In this document: one piece after another, positions 18,377-32,200 of the stretch
Layout: the number at the start of each line of letters is the position of its first letter
Numbering within the stretch: position 1 is the stretch's first letter
NCBI GenBank assembly: GCA_037179515.1
Contig: JAXCGZ010021510.1
Span: forward strand, 1 to 42,959
From: Halocaridina rubra
Lineage: Eukaryota; Arthropoda; Malacostraca; Decapoda; Atyidae
DNA: 42,959 nucleotides
Direction: 5' to 3'
Translations under genes and position numbers: made by a program
The notes under the pieces: generated by a model
The model's database searches: none
Told to the model about the DNA's origin: nothing
Seen by the model: only the letters and a program-made list of their open reading frames with translations

Positions 18377-21300
18377 ATGGAGGATGGAAAAGAATTCGAA
18401 TCACTGTTAGAAGGTGTTGTTACAGCTGTTTCTCATACTTTCTTGTAAGTCAAGTGACGAGCGTTTGCCTATCGACCTACATTTTATCATAGTTGTTGGT
18501 TATGCATTAAATTGGTAGTAAATAAACAAAGAAATTAATAATTTTTATTCTTCACAAACCCAAGCTGTTGTATGTATCTCTGACTACCTTAGAGTAAGAT
18601 TTTTTTTATGCACCCCTTTCCATATGTCTACTCGAGAAATCAGTGTTGCCACCACTTTCTGAAATGTATCACATTGCTTAATAAACACCCAAATTCACCC
18701 TCCTAAAGTATGTAGGGCTTCAAGTTTGAGTTAGGTCAGGTTAGTAAGTTTATATAATGGTAGATTAGGTTAGTTAGAATAGGTCGAGTACCTATCTCTG
18801 CCCACCAGTGTTGGCCTTAATACAAAAAGAGTGATTTCTGAGAAAAAAAAATCAGAATAATTCAAAGCATATCAAAAACCATCAGACATACACACTTTAG
18901 TCTTAAAATAAAAGGGTTTCATAAAACACATTTTAACCGTAAATAAAAATGAAGTTGAGGGTAAAGAAACTTTCGGTGTTCACTTAGTGTTGACTTTATA
19001 TGTTCATCAATTTGTACAACATCACCAAGCAGTGCTCCGGGAATGGTTGCTGTCAGTTCCAGATGTCCGTTACGGTTTGCAGACGACCACTACTTTATAA
19101 GCGTAACAACTACAGTTGGAAATTTTGTATGTATTTTACTGCAAGCCAGGGTAAGGCTATGGTAGTTCAACTTTTATAAAGTGTTTGTGGTTGGGCAGTG
19201 TCTTTGCCTAGGGTACTTGATTGGTGAATTGTTGTCGCCATAGTAAAGTGTTAGCATCCGCATCTTTAAGGCGTCAGATAGACGGTTCATGGCCTGCCAC
19301 GGTCAAAGATTAGAAGGGCTTTCACTCAGGATAGCAATCACACCTGCCAAAGCCAATTTTCTTTGCAAGAAGGCACCATCGTAGCCCTTAGTAGGAAAGG
19401 GAGTCCATGCTGTAAATCCGATCACTTGATTGATGAATTGAGGTGAGTCAACTCAGCTAGCGTCTGTGTCAATAATAATAATAATAATAATAATAATAAA
19501 CTTTATTTCCATTTTACAATGGGTATTCGTCAGCCAGGACAAGCCCCAACCCCCCACTGTGATGTCCACCCACAGCAGTTCCTGCCAGTAAACAGCTTAA
19601 ACTCTCGGTCTTGGACGGGGACCGATCTTTCGACCTCGTGAATGCGAAGCCAGCGCGTTACCACTGTACTAGCCAGCAGACTGATCCAAGATCATAGGGG
19701 GCACACTTCTTTCATTGGGATCCTATCATCACAGGGTTAGAGCATCTCTCCTAAGCCTTTCTAATGGGGACTGTCTCTCGAAGTCTTATGCAGAATTTTT
19801 AGTATTATTCACTCAACCTGCTGTTGTTGCAGGATTCAGATGAGGTTTAATAGCAGTATCAAATCCTAACTTTTTCAGACACCTTCGATAACAATGGTTA
19901 AATTATTACAAAAATAAAATCTGAGAGAACCAAATATTGAGTATTTTTCACTCTGAATACACTATAGAGTAGACTTTTGCCCCTGGGGCCTATTGGAGTT
20001 TTATGCGCCCTCAGTCTCATATAGTTGGTACCAGGTCCCCATATTACATTAGTATCAAAGGTTTGTATATATTTTGATACCCAACATTTCTGATAAGTAT
20101 AATGTGACAATTTTGCATTATAAGTACCTCTGCTAGTGAACTTAATTATTAGATAATCACACAGTGAAGTTTATTATAAGTATTCGAACTCCACTTATAC
20201 TACCATGGAGAAGTTCTTCATAATCTTCTAGATTCAACTCAGTATTGAATAGCTCCAAGAACAGTCTCCAGACTTTTTTTTTTTTTTTTTTCAACAAGGA
20301 CAGGCAAAAAAATTGACTTCATCATGCCTGAACATGCCGAAATATGAAGCAAAGAGAAACAGAGATGGGGACTATTGTGACTTGTCAGATGTGAAAAGAT
20401 AATAAGAGATGTGCAATGAATATGCAAAAATATTCAGTGTAGATCTAGGCATAGAAATGGATCTGTAGCTGAGGGAAGACTTAATGCTGAGCTGTCCTGG
20501 ACCGTCCTGTTTAAATATAAAAGACCTTCGGCTATAGTATTGCAACAGGAGGCTGATGATTTAACTAGAGTACAGGAAATGTATTACAGTGGATACTGTC
20601 ATGATAGCTCTCCTATGGTGTGTAGAATGTTGCTGTTGTGCTCAATACAGACCCAGTTATAGCATTAAAGAGAAAGGAAGCAGAGAATTTAAGGGAAAAA
20701 ATTTACCACATAGTGGACTCAACAGGTTATTAGAATTATTGTAATAAACTAAAATACTAGGTCAAACTGACATACTTTCCAGATTATAGGAAACGTTATT
20801 AGGGAATACTGGAATAGCCTCGTTTTCCACTTGGGCAGAATGATCTCACCTTTTCCTTCATAGTTCACAGATTTGTTGTGGACATCCCCTACCAATGCTT
20901 CTGTTGATTGGATGGCAAATATGCCAAAAGAGTATTTTCTCTAATCTTGGGCTGAATGAATACTCATTACTTTATGCACTAACAGTAGCAGATCCTGTGT
21001 AGTTGTCTATATGGGGCCACCATGCCAGGCAGTATTGCTTGCGACGCTGATTATCAGGTCAAGGGTTCGCGGCCCAGCATGGTCTGAGGTTAGAAAAGAT
21101 ATTCACTCAGGGTAGTGATTACACTTCCCAAAACCATAGTCTTTTGCAAGAAGGCACCATCCAAGCCTTTAGTAGAAAAGGGGATTCCATGACGTGAAAC
21201 CAATCTGAGTAGTTGTCTAAACCTATATCTGTCAGTGGCAGATCATTACAAAGAAAGAGTAGTACAGTACGTCCTTTGAAAGAGATCAGGGAATTTAAAC

Positions 21301-24300
21301 TAACAGTTGAAAAGTAATATATCAGTTCCCAACCTTGACTGTACTGTAGAAAAAAAGTCAAAAGCTATGTAAACAGCTTGAGCTCCTTGCTAGCAAAAAC
21401 ATACTGTATATTGAAACTGGAAATGTTGATGTAAAATTGTAGTAGTCCAGTAAAATATGATACAGTACTGTATTACTTTTTACAAATTTGTAAGCTAATA
21501 ATTACATTATATTGTATCATGTAATTACAGTTACTACTCATATGATGTATGTTTTAACTCAATTTGAGAAAGATTTGTTCTATGCCACATAACCTGAGTT
21601 CCACATTTTTTTTTTTTTTTTCAAGAGCTAATATGTTAGCCATGCTGAGGTTTAGAATTGGATTTGAATAGAATCTTGTAACCTTGGTCATCTCGTCAAG
21701 ATGACAGGCTACACTAATGAAACCGGCAGAACATTAGTGGCTGCAGCTACTTACCTTTGAGCATTCCTTCTTTAAAAGTTAAGGGAAAAAGTAGTCTCAC
21801 TCCCTGTAACTTGAACACCGTTATTAATCTCTATTCTTCTACGCTGCAGGAGTCTCGAAGAGGTTTTGTTTCTAGCAGAACTTGTCTGTGGTGATAAAGC
21901 TTATCATATATGCTTTAGACACAAGCATCATCAATGCTGGCGCTCCTTACTGAAGGTCGGTTTCAGCTATCAAATTACCGATTTACGTTACGACTTCATT
22001 TATAAGGTAAGGCTCTCAGAATTCCTTATGACATTACTATGCGTGACTTTTGTGTAATCGTTTATGATCAAACTTGCCTTATTTCTAAGAAGGTGAATGT
22101 TTTAGTTTTGCTTTATAACTATATATCTTATATGTTTATTATTGTTATTATTACTATTATTATTTATTACTATTATTATTATTAGTTTTATATTAGTTTG
22201 AATTACATTCCTCTTACCTTGATTTAATGTGTTATGTGGAATAACGGCAACGATGAGTCAGTATGAGCGACAAGCAATAACTATCATACTGAAAGGCAGC
22301 ATGAACCAAAAAACAAAAATACCAAACTAGCCGGTAGACAGAGCATAGACGTCACCAAAAACACAACCTCGCTGCACTTCTTCTTCTTCTTCTTCGTCTA
22401 CATCTTTTCCCACTTTTATGTGGGGTCGATGTTTCTGGCCAGTTTTCTCCATATGTTTCTGTCCCATACCTCATCACACAACAAACCTTTAGACCTCAGG
22501 TCGTTATTGATGCAATCCATCCACCTACGCTTTGGTTTCCCTCTCCTTCTCCTACCCTGTATATCCATTTCCATCACCCTCCTCCCAACATACTGTTCAT
22601 CCCTCCTAACGACATGACCATACCATCTTAGTCTACTTTCTTGTATCTTATCTGATATTTCTCTAACTTTTGAGGTACCTCTAATTACCTCATTTCTGAT
22701 CTTATCGCTTCTTGTCACCCCACACATCCATCTCAACATCCTCATCTCTGCCACATCCAGTTTTTTCTCTTGTGTCTTTATTGCCCATGTCTCTGCTCCA
22801 TACATCATCGCAGGTCTCACAACTGTCTTATGCACTTTACCCCTCAACTTAATCCCTATTCTCCTGTCGCACAGCACCCCAGACACTTTCTTCCATCCTG
22901 CTTGTATTCTGTGGGTTATTTCTGACTCTAGGTCACCATCCTCTGCTACCATTGGTCCCAAATACTTGAACTTTTCAACTCTCTTCAACACCTTCCCCTG
23001 CAAATGGACCTCCTCATCCTCATCATCTCTCAACCTCAAGTACTCTGTCTTCTTCCTGCTGATTTTCAGTCCTCTATCTTCCATCACTCTTCTCCACTCG
23101 TCAAGCTTCTCCTCCACTACCTCTCGTCTGTTGCTACACAGTACAATGTCATCTGCAAAGAGCATACATCATTGAGATGACATTGTACTGTGTAGCAACA
23201 GATGAGAGGTAGTGGAGGAGAAGCTTGACAAGATGGTATGGTCATGCACAACGACTGGATTTCCAATGCGCTCACCGCCACTCACTCAACCAACTCAGCA
23301 CCAACAACTCTGCCATACATAAACTACCACAATCTACTAAACTACAGGCCCCCCTGATCTCGAGATCATTGAACACACTAAGTTGTGTAGAAATACAAAC
23401 AAAATTGTTTAAAAACAACAGAAAATCCACAAACCAACAAAAACCAAGACAATCTATGATTGGTACTATATAAAAGAAAAAAAGAAGAAAAAATAACCTA
23501 CAGTATGCAAATATACAACAGAATGATCTCACTCAGATATATAGTCATCCAACTCAGAAACAAAGTCAATCCAACCAGGCAGGTCGCCGTCTTGTTCACC
23601 TGGAACGTGTATCTTAAAATATGTACATCATCAGATGTACTATCTCCTCCACTTCCCTGAGACAAAGTCTGAGGAATAATTACTTTCCTAACATCAAGTA
23701 TGTGACGTGGCATGCCGTCTACAGACACATTGTTTTTGGACAAGATTCCAGTAATGTAGCCTTTCTTCCATTTAGTTGTACATTGTGTATTTGGCGGTTC
23801 CACCCAAACTTCCTCACCCGTTCTCACAGAAGACTCGTCTTTATCAATCGCCGGCTTAATCACTTGATGCCTCCATTCATATTTCAATATAAGATGCTGT
23901 GGCACTGACTTTTCATCCTGACCTGACCTGGGAGTCATATTGTACTAGAACACTGCTTCTATTGGTGATAGGTGCCCCTCTCAGCAATAGCTTTCACCAT
24001 ACAGTGATGTGTCTCCACTATACCATTGCCCCCAGGCCGGTATGCAGCTCTAAGCATTCCTACAGTATTCCTTCTCTCCAGCACTTGCCTTAGTAATGAT
24101 GAACGAAATGCTGTACTGTTATCCATTAGAATCTCATCAACGTGGCCTCTTTCACAGAAAATTTCTTCCAACAATGATGAAATTTCTCTGGCATTTTCAT
24201 TTGAGCTCCTTCCAGACTGCAAAATGTCTAAGACCACAATTCACGTATGATAAATAAGTCATCTGTGTATAATGAGTGACATCAATTGCTAACGTTTCCA

Positions 24301-27300
24301 ATTTTCTATAACTAATCTCTCCTGCATGATGGGTGGCTGGGGCTGGATCAGTGGATTGACACTGATGACAGCTCTGTACCACTTTTCTGACTGCTTCTTT
24401 GGTAATGGAAGGATCCACCTTTTGGGCCATATACAACGCCCTCTCCACTCCCATATGATGCATATTGTGCATTTGCCTCAAATCAACATTTGCACCATCG
24501 CAACATACCTCCTCCTCACTATCAGGAACCTTGGCCTTCATCCAGCTTTTCCCAACATGTGTCAGCACATCAGCCTTATTTTTCGATGACGAAATGAGGG
24601 CCACCTTTATCACTAGCCTAAATTAATTTATCAGATCATCAAGATTCCCATCCGGCATTTTACTACCATCTCAGAAGCTCCATTAGTGCGCACCCTTTTT
24701 TCCTCTGTAATAATAGTATTCATCCAACCATGCACTGTTACTGAATCAGTTCTCAACTCTATTTTCCTCAATCCTCATTTCAATACCGTCTCAATTTCAG
24801 CCACATTTCTGGGACTATAATCATCCCTCTTTGGGAGCCAAGCAGCATCTTCAATGACCTGATCATTAATTTCCTATACCACACCAATAGCTAAATTGCT
24901 AGCATCACACCATATCGTACCATGTTCGGTTTTAGGAACATGTCAACCATCTTTAACTGGATCATCTAATTTCACTTTCTCAATCACCACCTTGATCATA
25001 GCAACTGCAGTACTGCCAGCTGGATCGTCCCAACTTTGACTCCTCAACACTAATCTTAATGAAACTACAGGCAACCCTTAACCAGCCATCAACGGGATAA
25101 TGGCCCACTAACTTCCCACATACAGAGAACAGACCTCTTCTCATCAAATCATCTGAAACCTCTGAAACTTTGTTCCCTCGGAACACCAATTCACCATTAA
25201 TACAAAGCAACATAAGTCCTAAAGCTGCACCATTCTTCAGTGATTCAGGGGGCTTTGTTAACAGTCCATACTCATTCAGATGCCTAATGAGCTCGTTAGC
25301 AGACAGCTTAGATTCATCAACAAGAATGTCATCAGTGTCAGAGCTCGTGTATTTTGCAGTCATCTTTTTTCTTTAGAACAAACTTTAAGATTTTTGACAG
25401 TATGCGTGGTGCAAAGTTCAGCCCAAAAGCCAATCGTGTTAAACAATAGATCTTACCTTCATACTTTACCAACTTATATGGTCACAATTTCTTACTTTAA
25501 TATTTAGATATGCAGATTTAAGGTCAACAACAGATACTGTTTTACCCATCTGTCTCCACTCCCTTACATATTTCATCACATACATCAGTGACATCATCAC
25601 CAGTATGGTACTTCACATGAGCATTTAACTCGAAAATCTAGTACTGGCCTCACCTTTTTCTTTGTTGGTTGCTCCACTGCCATCATAGGAATAAGTCCAT
25701 CAGTTATATCTTTGTCCCAGGGGACTTCTTTGTCATACTTTTCTTTTTTCTTCCCTGTTGGGTTCGTGCTATAGCAGCTAACCTTATTTGTAAGATATAT
25801 TGGCTAATTATTGTTCCATAACCATTCCACTGTCCAGTTTTTACCATCAAAAACAGCATAAAAGTCTTCATCATCAATCTCACATGAGTTCTTTTCAGCA
25901 CAATTAAAATTGCCAGTTGCTACCAAAGAATAATCAGGTGCAAGAAACTGTACAACACCCTCCTTGGTTGCAACACCACCAAACTGATTAATAACATCCA
26001 ATTCCACAACAATATCAGCACCGTCAATCATCTTATCAGACACCACTGCTTGAACAGACACTTGTCTATTGCAAATCACCAAATGCACTACTGTAAAACC
26101 TTTACACTTGACCTGCCTTCCATCGAAAGCACTTAAAAATGTTTCTCCTGTACAACCAGCTTCCAACTTAGAATGAACTATTGTTTTAGTACAGCCGGAA
26201 TCCACAAGTCCCCGAGCTGAACAATTATTCACCTGCACATCAATAACAGGTAGTGACCGCGCCTTGACATTTACAAGGGGGTTACTGCTGGCACAGCAGT
26301 CCCCCACTATTTTTTTCCCTGCCCTTGGGTACATTATTGAGTCTTTTGATCACATTAGTTGGCAATATATCCTACTTTGTTACACTTGAAACACCTAATT
26401 CTTTCCTCACAATATTTGATTAAATGAGGACCACCACACCTAAAGCATCTCCCCTTAATTCCCTTACTGCCACTGCCCTTTTTTGGCAACTCACTCTCCC
26501 TGGCCATTGCAACAACATGCTCCTCATCAGCCTTAGTTTTGCACAAAATTCTTGCTTCATTTATCAGTTCACTAACTGGCTTAGTTAAAACCTCATTGCC
26601 TTGTTGCAAAGCTATACTTATTTTATATGGGAATTCATTGACAAAAGTCAAACGAACAATGCTTTCCAAACCATCCCCCTTTGCCCAGCCAAACGTCTTA
26701 TGTCATTTGCATACACATCAATAGGTTGCCCCATCCATTTGACTTTAACCAACTTGGCGTAAGCTACAAAGGTTCTGTCAGTAAACGCCTCTTTTAACAT
26801 AGCTACTATTTTTTCTGATTCAATTCCCTCACTGCCACTCACTCACCCAACTCAGCACCAACAACTCTCCGCCATACGTAAACTACCCCTAACTACCAAA
26901 CTACTTTTAGACTTACTAAACTACAATTATTATTATTATAATTATTACTTTTCATTTGATGATCAGTAGTGGTTGGAAGATTCTCTTAGTTTTTGGTACT
27001 GCTCCATACCAGTGCATATGTAAAACCCTCTAGTATGGTTAATAATAAAAGTGCTTGTAAAATATCAGTGACTATGACTGATATTGTCAAGGATCTTTTT
27101 TTCATCACTTTTTTTTTTTTTTTCACAGGAGAAAATTCCTATCCTCCATACACGTAGGACAACAAAATTGATACCACTTTGCCACAAGGGGATTGATGAA
27201 AAATGCCTTATTCCGAGAGCAAAAGGTTTGCTGACCATGTACAAGGTGAGTGTTATAGTTTAGGTATTTTCTAGAATGATATAAGGTTGTCCTATACTTT

Positions 27301-29129
27301 GATATACTCTTGTAGTCTATATATATGAAAGACCATATCTCGGGACTCATCCAACCATCTCTAGAAACATTCTTTTCCTGCTCTTTTATTTTTGTTCCTT
27401 TATAAGTCTTTTTATATGTACATGCCACTCGTCAGGTGGCGATAATGTTCTTTATCGGTCAATAAGAATGTTATTGTATAGAGATTAAGTCCTTTAACTA
27501 AAGAAAAATCGACAGATATTTACAATGACGTTTTTGGAAGGTCATTATTAACTCTTTGCCAATGATATATGGAAGGTGAAAAAACAATCAATGTATAACG
27601 AAACTTTGAAGTTAGGGAAGTCTTTTCATTCACATTGGATCAGCAATACTGTTAGATGATAAAGAGATGAGAGAAACAAGGAGAAAAGGTATAAAGTTAT
27701 CTTGACGCAAAAAAGGTAAGAGGAAAGGTAAACTGTCTATCCCACCTCAACTTCTAAGACACATTAGATCTGTTTAAGAGGCTTTAGCATAGGTATAAGG
27801 ATATATGAAGAGAGGAAGGCACAGTTATGTGCTCCATTGGCAGCTGTTGAATAGAAACACAGATCCAAATCTTGTCATTTGTGCCTGGTATTGTAGTACT
27901 TTTCAGTATTTCAGGGTGATTATTATCACCCTGTCTTTCTTATGATACTACTTGTTTGTAAAACCCATTTAATCCCTCATCAGTATGTAGTACAGTATTA
28001 CATTAACTTTATATACTTATGGGTGGTTAGTTTTATCCGATTTTTTTTTTTAAAGTTACTTGTTTTGACTTACACAACTTGTAATGTACCTTTTAGTGAA
28101 AAGTATTTCTCTAAAACCTGTATGTATTACTGATATATGTAACTTTTGGATTTGACTCGATGCAATTATAGGAACTGGGTATGTAAAGAAAAACACTTCT
28201 AATGGAAACAAAGCAAATTTCAGTGAGTTCTGTTTCCAAAGGAAGAAGTCTAGACTCCAACGTACTCTTGAGAGGATGTATGAAGGCAAACAGAAAAAAG
28301 GCTCTTTTGAGTTAGGAAAAGCGTATACTTCAGAGTCACTGTGTAGATTGTAGCACCTTCCCTCCTCCCTTTATTATCACAAAGTAAAATGCTCCATTCT
28401 GGCTTTATAGCTGTGACGATAGGGACAGTGTATTAATTGATCTCCCCTTATGGCCACAATTTCTTATTGGATGCTTGGAAACTCAGAAAAATTCCTTTTT
28501 CCATCTTTAGATTTACCTTTTTTTGTGTATGGTAAGTATGCGTTCATGTGACATGGTTGTATCAAGTGTTAATTGTATGAAGTTAAAGAGTGTTATTCTG
28601 CAGACCTAACACTCAGATTTTTCATTATTTCAGGGTAAGGTGACGAATGAAATTAATGGTAAACTTGGTATATGGGAGCTCAACTCTGCGGTCATTTTGG
28701 TATTGTCTTACCTCAAGGATGTAACGGGTGAAATTTGGAGTAACGATGTAGAGAATAGTTCCATGTCAGAGCAAGGTGCGTGTGCTAATTCCAAGGCTGA
28801 AACCATAAACCCAAAGGGTTACTTGAATATTGGGGATATGGTAACTCTGTATCACGTCCACTGCTCCAACTCTGCAGAGCGCACCTCTCTGACATGCTGT
28901 GGACGCAGCCAACTAGTAACTGAACAGTAAGAGCATTGCCTTGCTTTATATAATATTGAAATATCATTTTGTGCTTTCATATGCATTAACATCAGAGATA
29001 TATTATTAGATTTACCAAAATATCTGTTTTAGTAGGTTCAATAAAATACCCAAATTTTATGTGTTATAATATTGCTAAACCCTTGTAGACGATGCAAGTT
29101 TCAGGATTAATTATGATTTTATAGACGGT

Positions 29130-29205
<76 letters not shown>

Positions 29206-32200
29206 CTCCTCCTTCTCCTTCTCCTTCTCCTCCTTCTTCTTCTTCTTCTTCTTCTTCTTCTTCTTCTTTTTTTATATTCTTAATCCACACCCAACACAGT
29301 AGTTTATGTATTTTATGCTTAATATTAAAGTAATTAAAAGTCCAGTTAGGTTGTTTGCTAAGCAAGTTGAAATTACATTTCAGTTATATGAATAGTATAA
29401 TACGACATTTTTATTTCAGCACTCCCCTTGCCAGGCCTCCTATGTCAGCGAGTTGTAGCTCAGTATTGGATGTACTTCATCATTACAACATAAAAGATCT
29501 TCAATGGTTGCTAGATATTAAAGAACTTATTACTTGTAGTCTCTGTCCTACTATTGTAGAGGAAGACGTTGTTGCAGAGTAAGTAGATTATTTTAAGGTA
29601 TTTGTCCTTATTCTATAACAAAGTTCATCAGTAAAGAAACTTTTTTTTGTTAATGCTCTGAATTCTAGAATATTAGCTGATATTTATAAAAATAAAACCT
29701 TACCATATAAAGGTCTTGATTGACTAAATGGAAATATGTCAGTGAGATTTACACACACACACGCACTCTCTCTCTCTCTCTTTTTTATTACAGTGGTATT
29801 ACAACTTCACAGGTATGGATAATTGAAATTATTTTGCACATGATGTATGCTTCCTTACTTCAATATTGTTTTTGAGTACAAAGATAGATACAGCAAATAG
29901 ATATATAATTTTAGAAAGGTATATCACTAAAAGTTATATACCTTTAAGATGATCTTCAATACTTTAGGAGAATCTTCAACAACGAGAGAAGCATACTGAC
30001 CACTCTTATCGAGGAGGCGATTTCCAGAGGATGTCTGAAACGGAAGTTCCGTTCCTTGCTCAGGGAATTCGTTCTTGAGGATCACCAATGTATTATAGCA
30101 AAGGTAATTATGTTTCAACAGTTTATTTTTTTTTTGCTGTCTGAAGCTTGTTTTTATGAAAAAACCAGAACTTGGTGTTTAGAAGTACTAATTTTCAACC
30201 GATTTTTAAAAGATATCTTAACCTGTCTTGGATTTTCAAAGAGTATGTCTTTGTCATTGGTGTGGCCACCACGGCAGAGCGGTAGTGCTCACTACCTTGA
30301 TTTGTCAAGTCGATGGTTCACGGCCCTTCACAGTCTGTGGTTACAAAGGGCATTCACTCAGGGTAATGATAACACTTGCCAGAACTAAAGACCTTTGCCC
30401 TCATTGTGCCTGGGCATGAAGAAATATACAGCAAAGAGAAGTAGACTTAGGGATTATTGTGACTTGTCAGATGTCAAGGGATAATAAGAGATGTATAACG
30501 AATATTCGGTGTAGATATAGAAAAGGATTCGTAACTGATGGAAGACTTAATATCGGACTGTCCAAGACAATCCTATTTAACTCTAAAACACCTTCAGCTG
30601 TAGTAATACAACTGGTGGCGTGTGCCATGAGCCAACCTACTCCATGGTAAATTATGTGGCTGGACATTTTAGGCATCTGGTTCTTTTTTGCTTTTTTCAT
30701 TTTACTGATATTTATTATAACATTTTTTGTTACTGTGTCCTCTGGTCTCCACTGAACATTTACATAAGACATTTGGACACTCTTCCTTCGTTGATTGTAT
30801 CGTGTTGAGAAGATTCACCATAACTTTTTTCCAAATGAAATTTCACTGCATAAAAAAAATTTGCCATATTTGCATAGTTAGGTTATGGTGGGTTAGGTTA
30901 GGCTAGTTGTTGAAGTTGCCATTTTAAGGTAACAGCTAATCTTTTAATTTCTTTTGGAAATTTCTTTTATTTATAGCAAATTTTCCTATAAAAGAATTAT
31001 CTGACGGCAAAAATGTTTATGGCAAAATTTCCTAGATCTGCATTATATAGCTCTTGTCTTTCTCTGTCTGTCTGTAGCCCCTCCATGGGCTGGAAAGTAT
31101 AAATCAGGAAGTGATATTTGGACATCTTATACCATACGTGTCCGTCTGCCCCCACTGCTACATTGATACGGAGAAAGAGAAAGAGTGAGAGGTTTGCAAT
31201 TAATTTAAATGCAGTGCAGGAAGAAAGATAAGAGCAGAGAGATTATAGAGTATTTTAAGTAGATCAAATAATAATTATAGTAACACAAATATTGACAATA
31301 ATAATAATTAATATGGTAGTAGTATTCAAAATAATTGCCTTTTTCCAAAGTACTCAGCAAAATTTCCTTACATTAATGCATGCAACAAAATAGATATGTA
31401 ATCTTTATTAGTGTTAAAAATTTAATTCATTACAATGCTGCAGTCATGTACATTTTTAAGACTAGCTTATTTATTGTTTTATGATTTTCAATCATACCTT
31501 ATTTTAGTTTTCATAACATTTACATATCTCACTCTTTTTATATTTAATAATGAATAAATTTTTTTTTTTTTTTTTTTTTTTAAATTAGAATGTCTGCAGC
31601 TTGCAAGTTACTGATAAATGTCGATTGTATTTCAGAAATCTCCATCATCTGCATTTAATATCACAAAGATTCAAGATTTAAAGTCTGAAATTATCTTAAA
31701 GAAGAGAGAAAAGGATGAAAATGGGCATCTCAAATTTTGGGACTATGAAATGCTCTGGAAAAATCATCATTATATAGTTATTGGACAATTGAAAATCGGT
31801 GAGAGTGGAGTGTATGAGCTGTGCGACAACTTTGACTCCATAAAGGTCCAGATTATTGGTACGCACTTGTCACTCCTTGCTCTAAATGGAGCAATTGTTG
31901 CTCTCTTTCATTATTCTGTGGTGTATGAGCAATTTAATATGTACACGTCTGGAACGTGTCAGCAATTGGAAAAAATCTATCTCATTGTTAACTTAGATAA
32001 TGTTATAATTTTGAGACCCAGTAAGCAGCCTTCTCATGCTGTATTGCCAACTCATGAATTTGAGTTGACAATTACATCTAAATCAAACTTTTTATTTAAC
32101 TTGTCTCACGTTAACAGTGGTAAGATGCAGTCCCCCGAGAGCAAATTCTTTTTCACTTCGGCTCTAGTGACCACTTATCTTGATGGGAGAAGAGAGTCCT

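Larger units (their letters stand above)
22378..23275 (-). mobile_element. RTE-like LINE, 5'-truncated, with inverted 5' end, in CTC1 intron 2
   Basis: The insertion runs on the minus strand from about 23174 down to a short (GAA)n tail (22378-22396 on the + strand as TTC repeats). The 3' UTR is only about 20-40 bases and contains the hairpin CCCACATAAAAGTGGG, typical of RTE-group elements. The segment 23175-23275 is in the opposite orientation, consistent with twin priming. The far boundary against the LTR-like repeat at 23276 is approximate. Confidence 0.8.
23276..26905 (-). mobile_element. Decayed Ty3/Gypsy-like LTR element in CTC1 intron 2
   Basis: Minus-strand order is gag zinc knuckles, protease, RT, RNase H, integrase and C-terminal module, the Ty3/Gypsy order (integrase last). 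A 75-bp direct repeat brackets it: CACTCACTCAACCAACTCAG then CACCAACAACTCTGCCATAC at 23283-23322, and nearly the same at about 26838-26880. These are likely LTR remnants. Many stops and frame shifts interrupt the frames, so it is inactive. Confidence 0.75.

Noticed and set aside
29111..29365. Minus-strand frame rich in Glu and Arg-Glu
   Set aside because: Translation of the (CT)n/(CTT)n tract in a CTC1 intron.
29794..29812. A possible 19-base microexon of CTC1 (acceptor TTACAG, donor GTATGG)
   Set aside because: Joining exon 5 (ending 29578, phase 2) straight to exon 6 (29968) keeps the frame. Including the microexon would put exon 6 into a frame with a stop.
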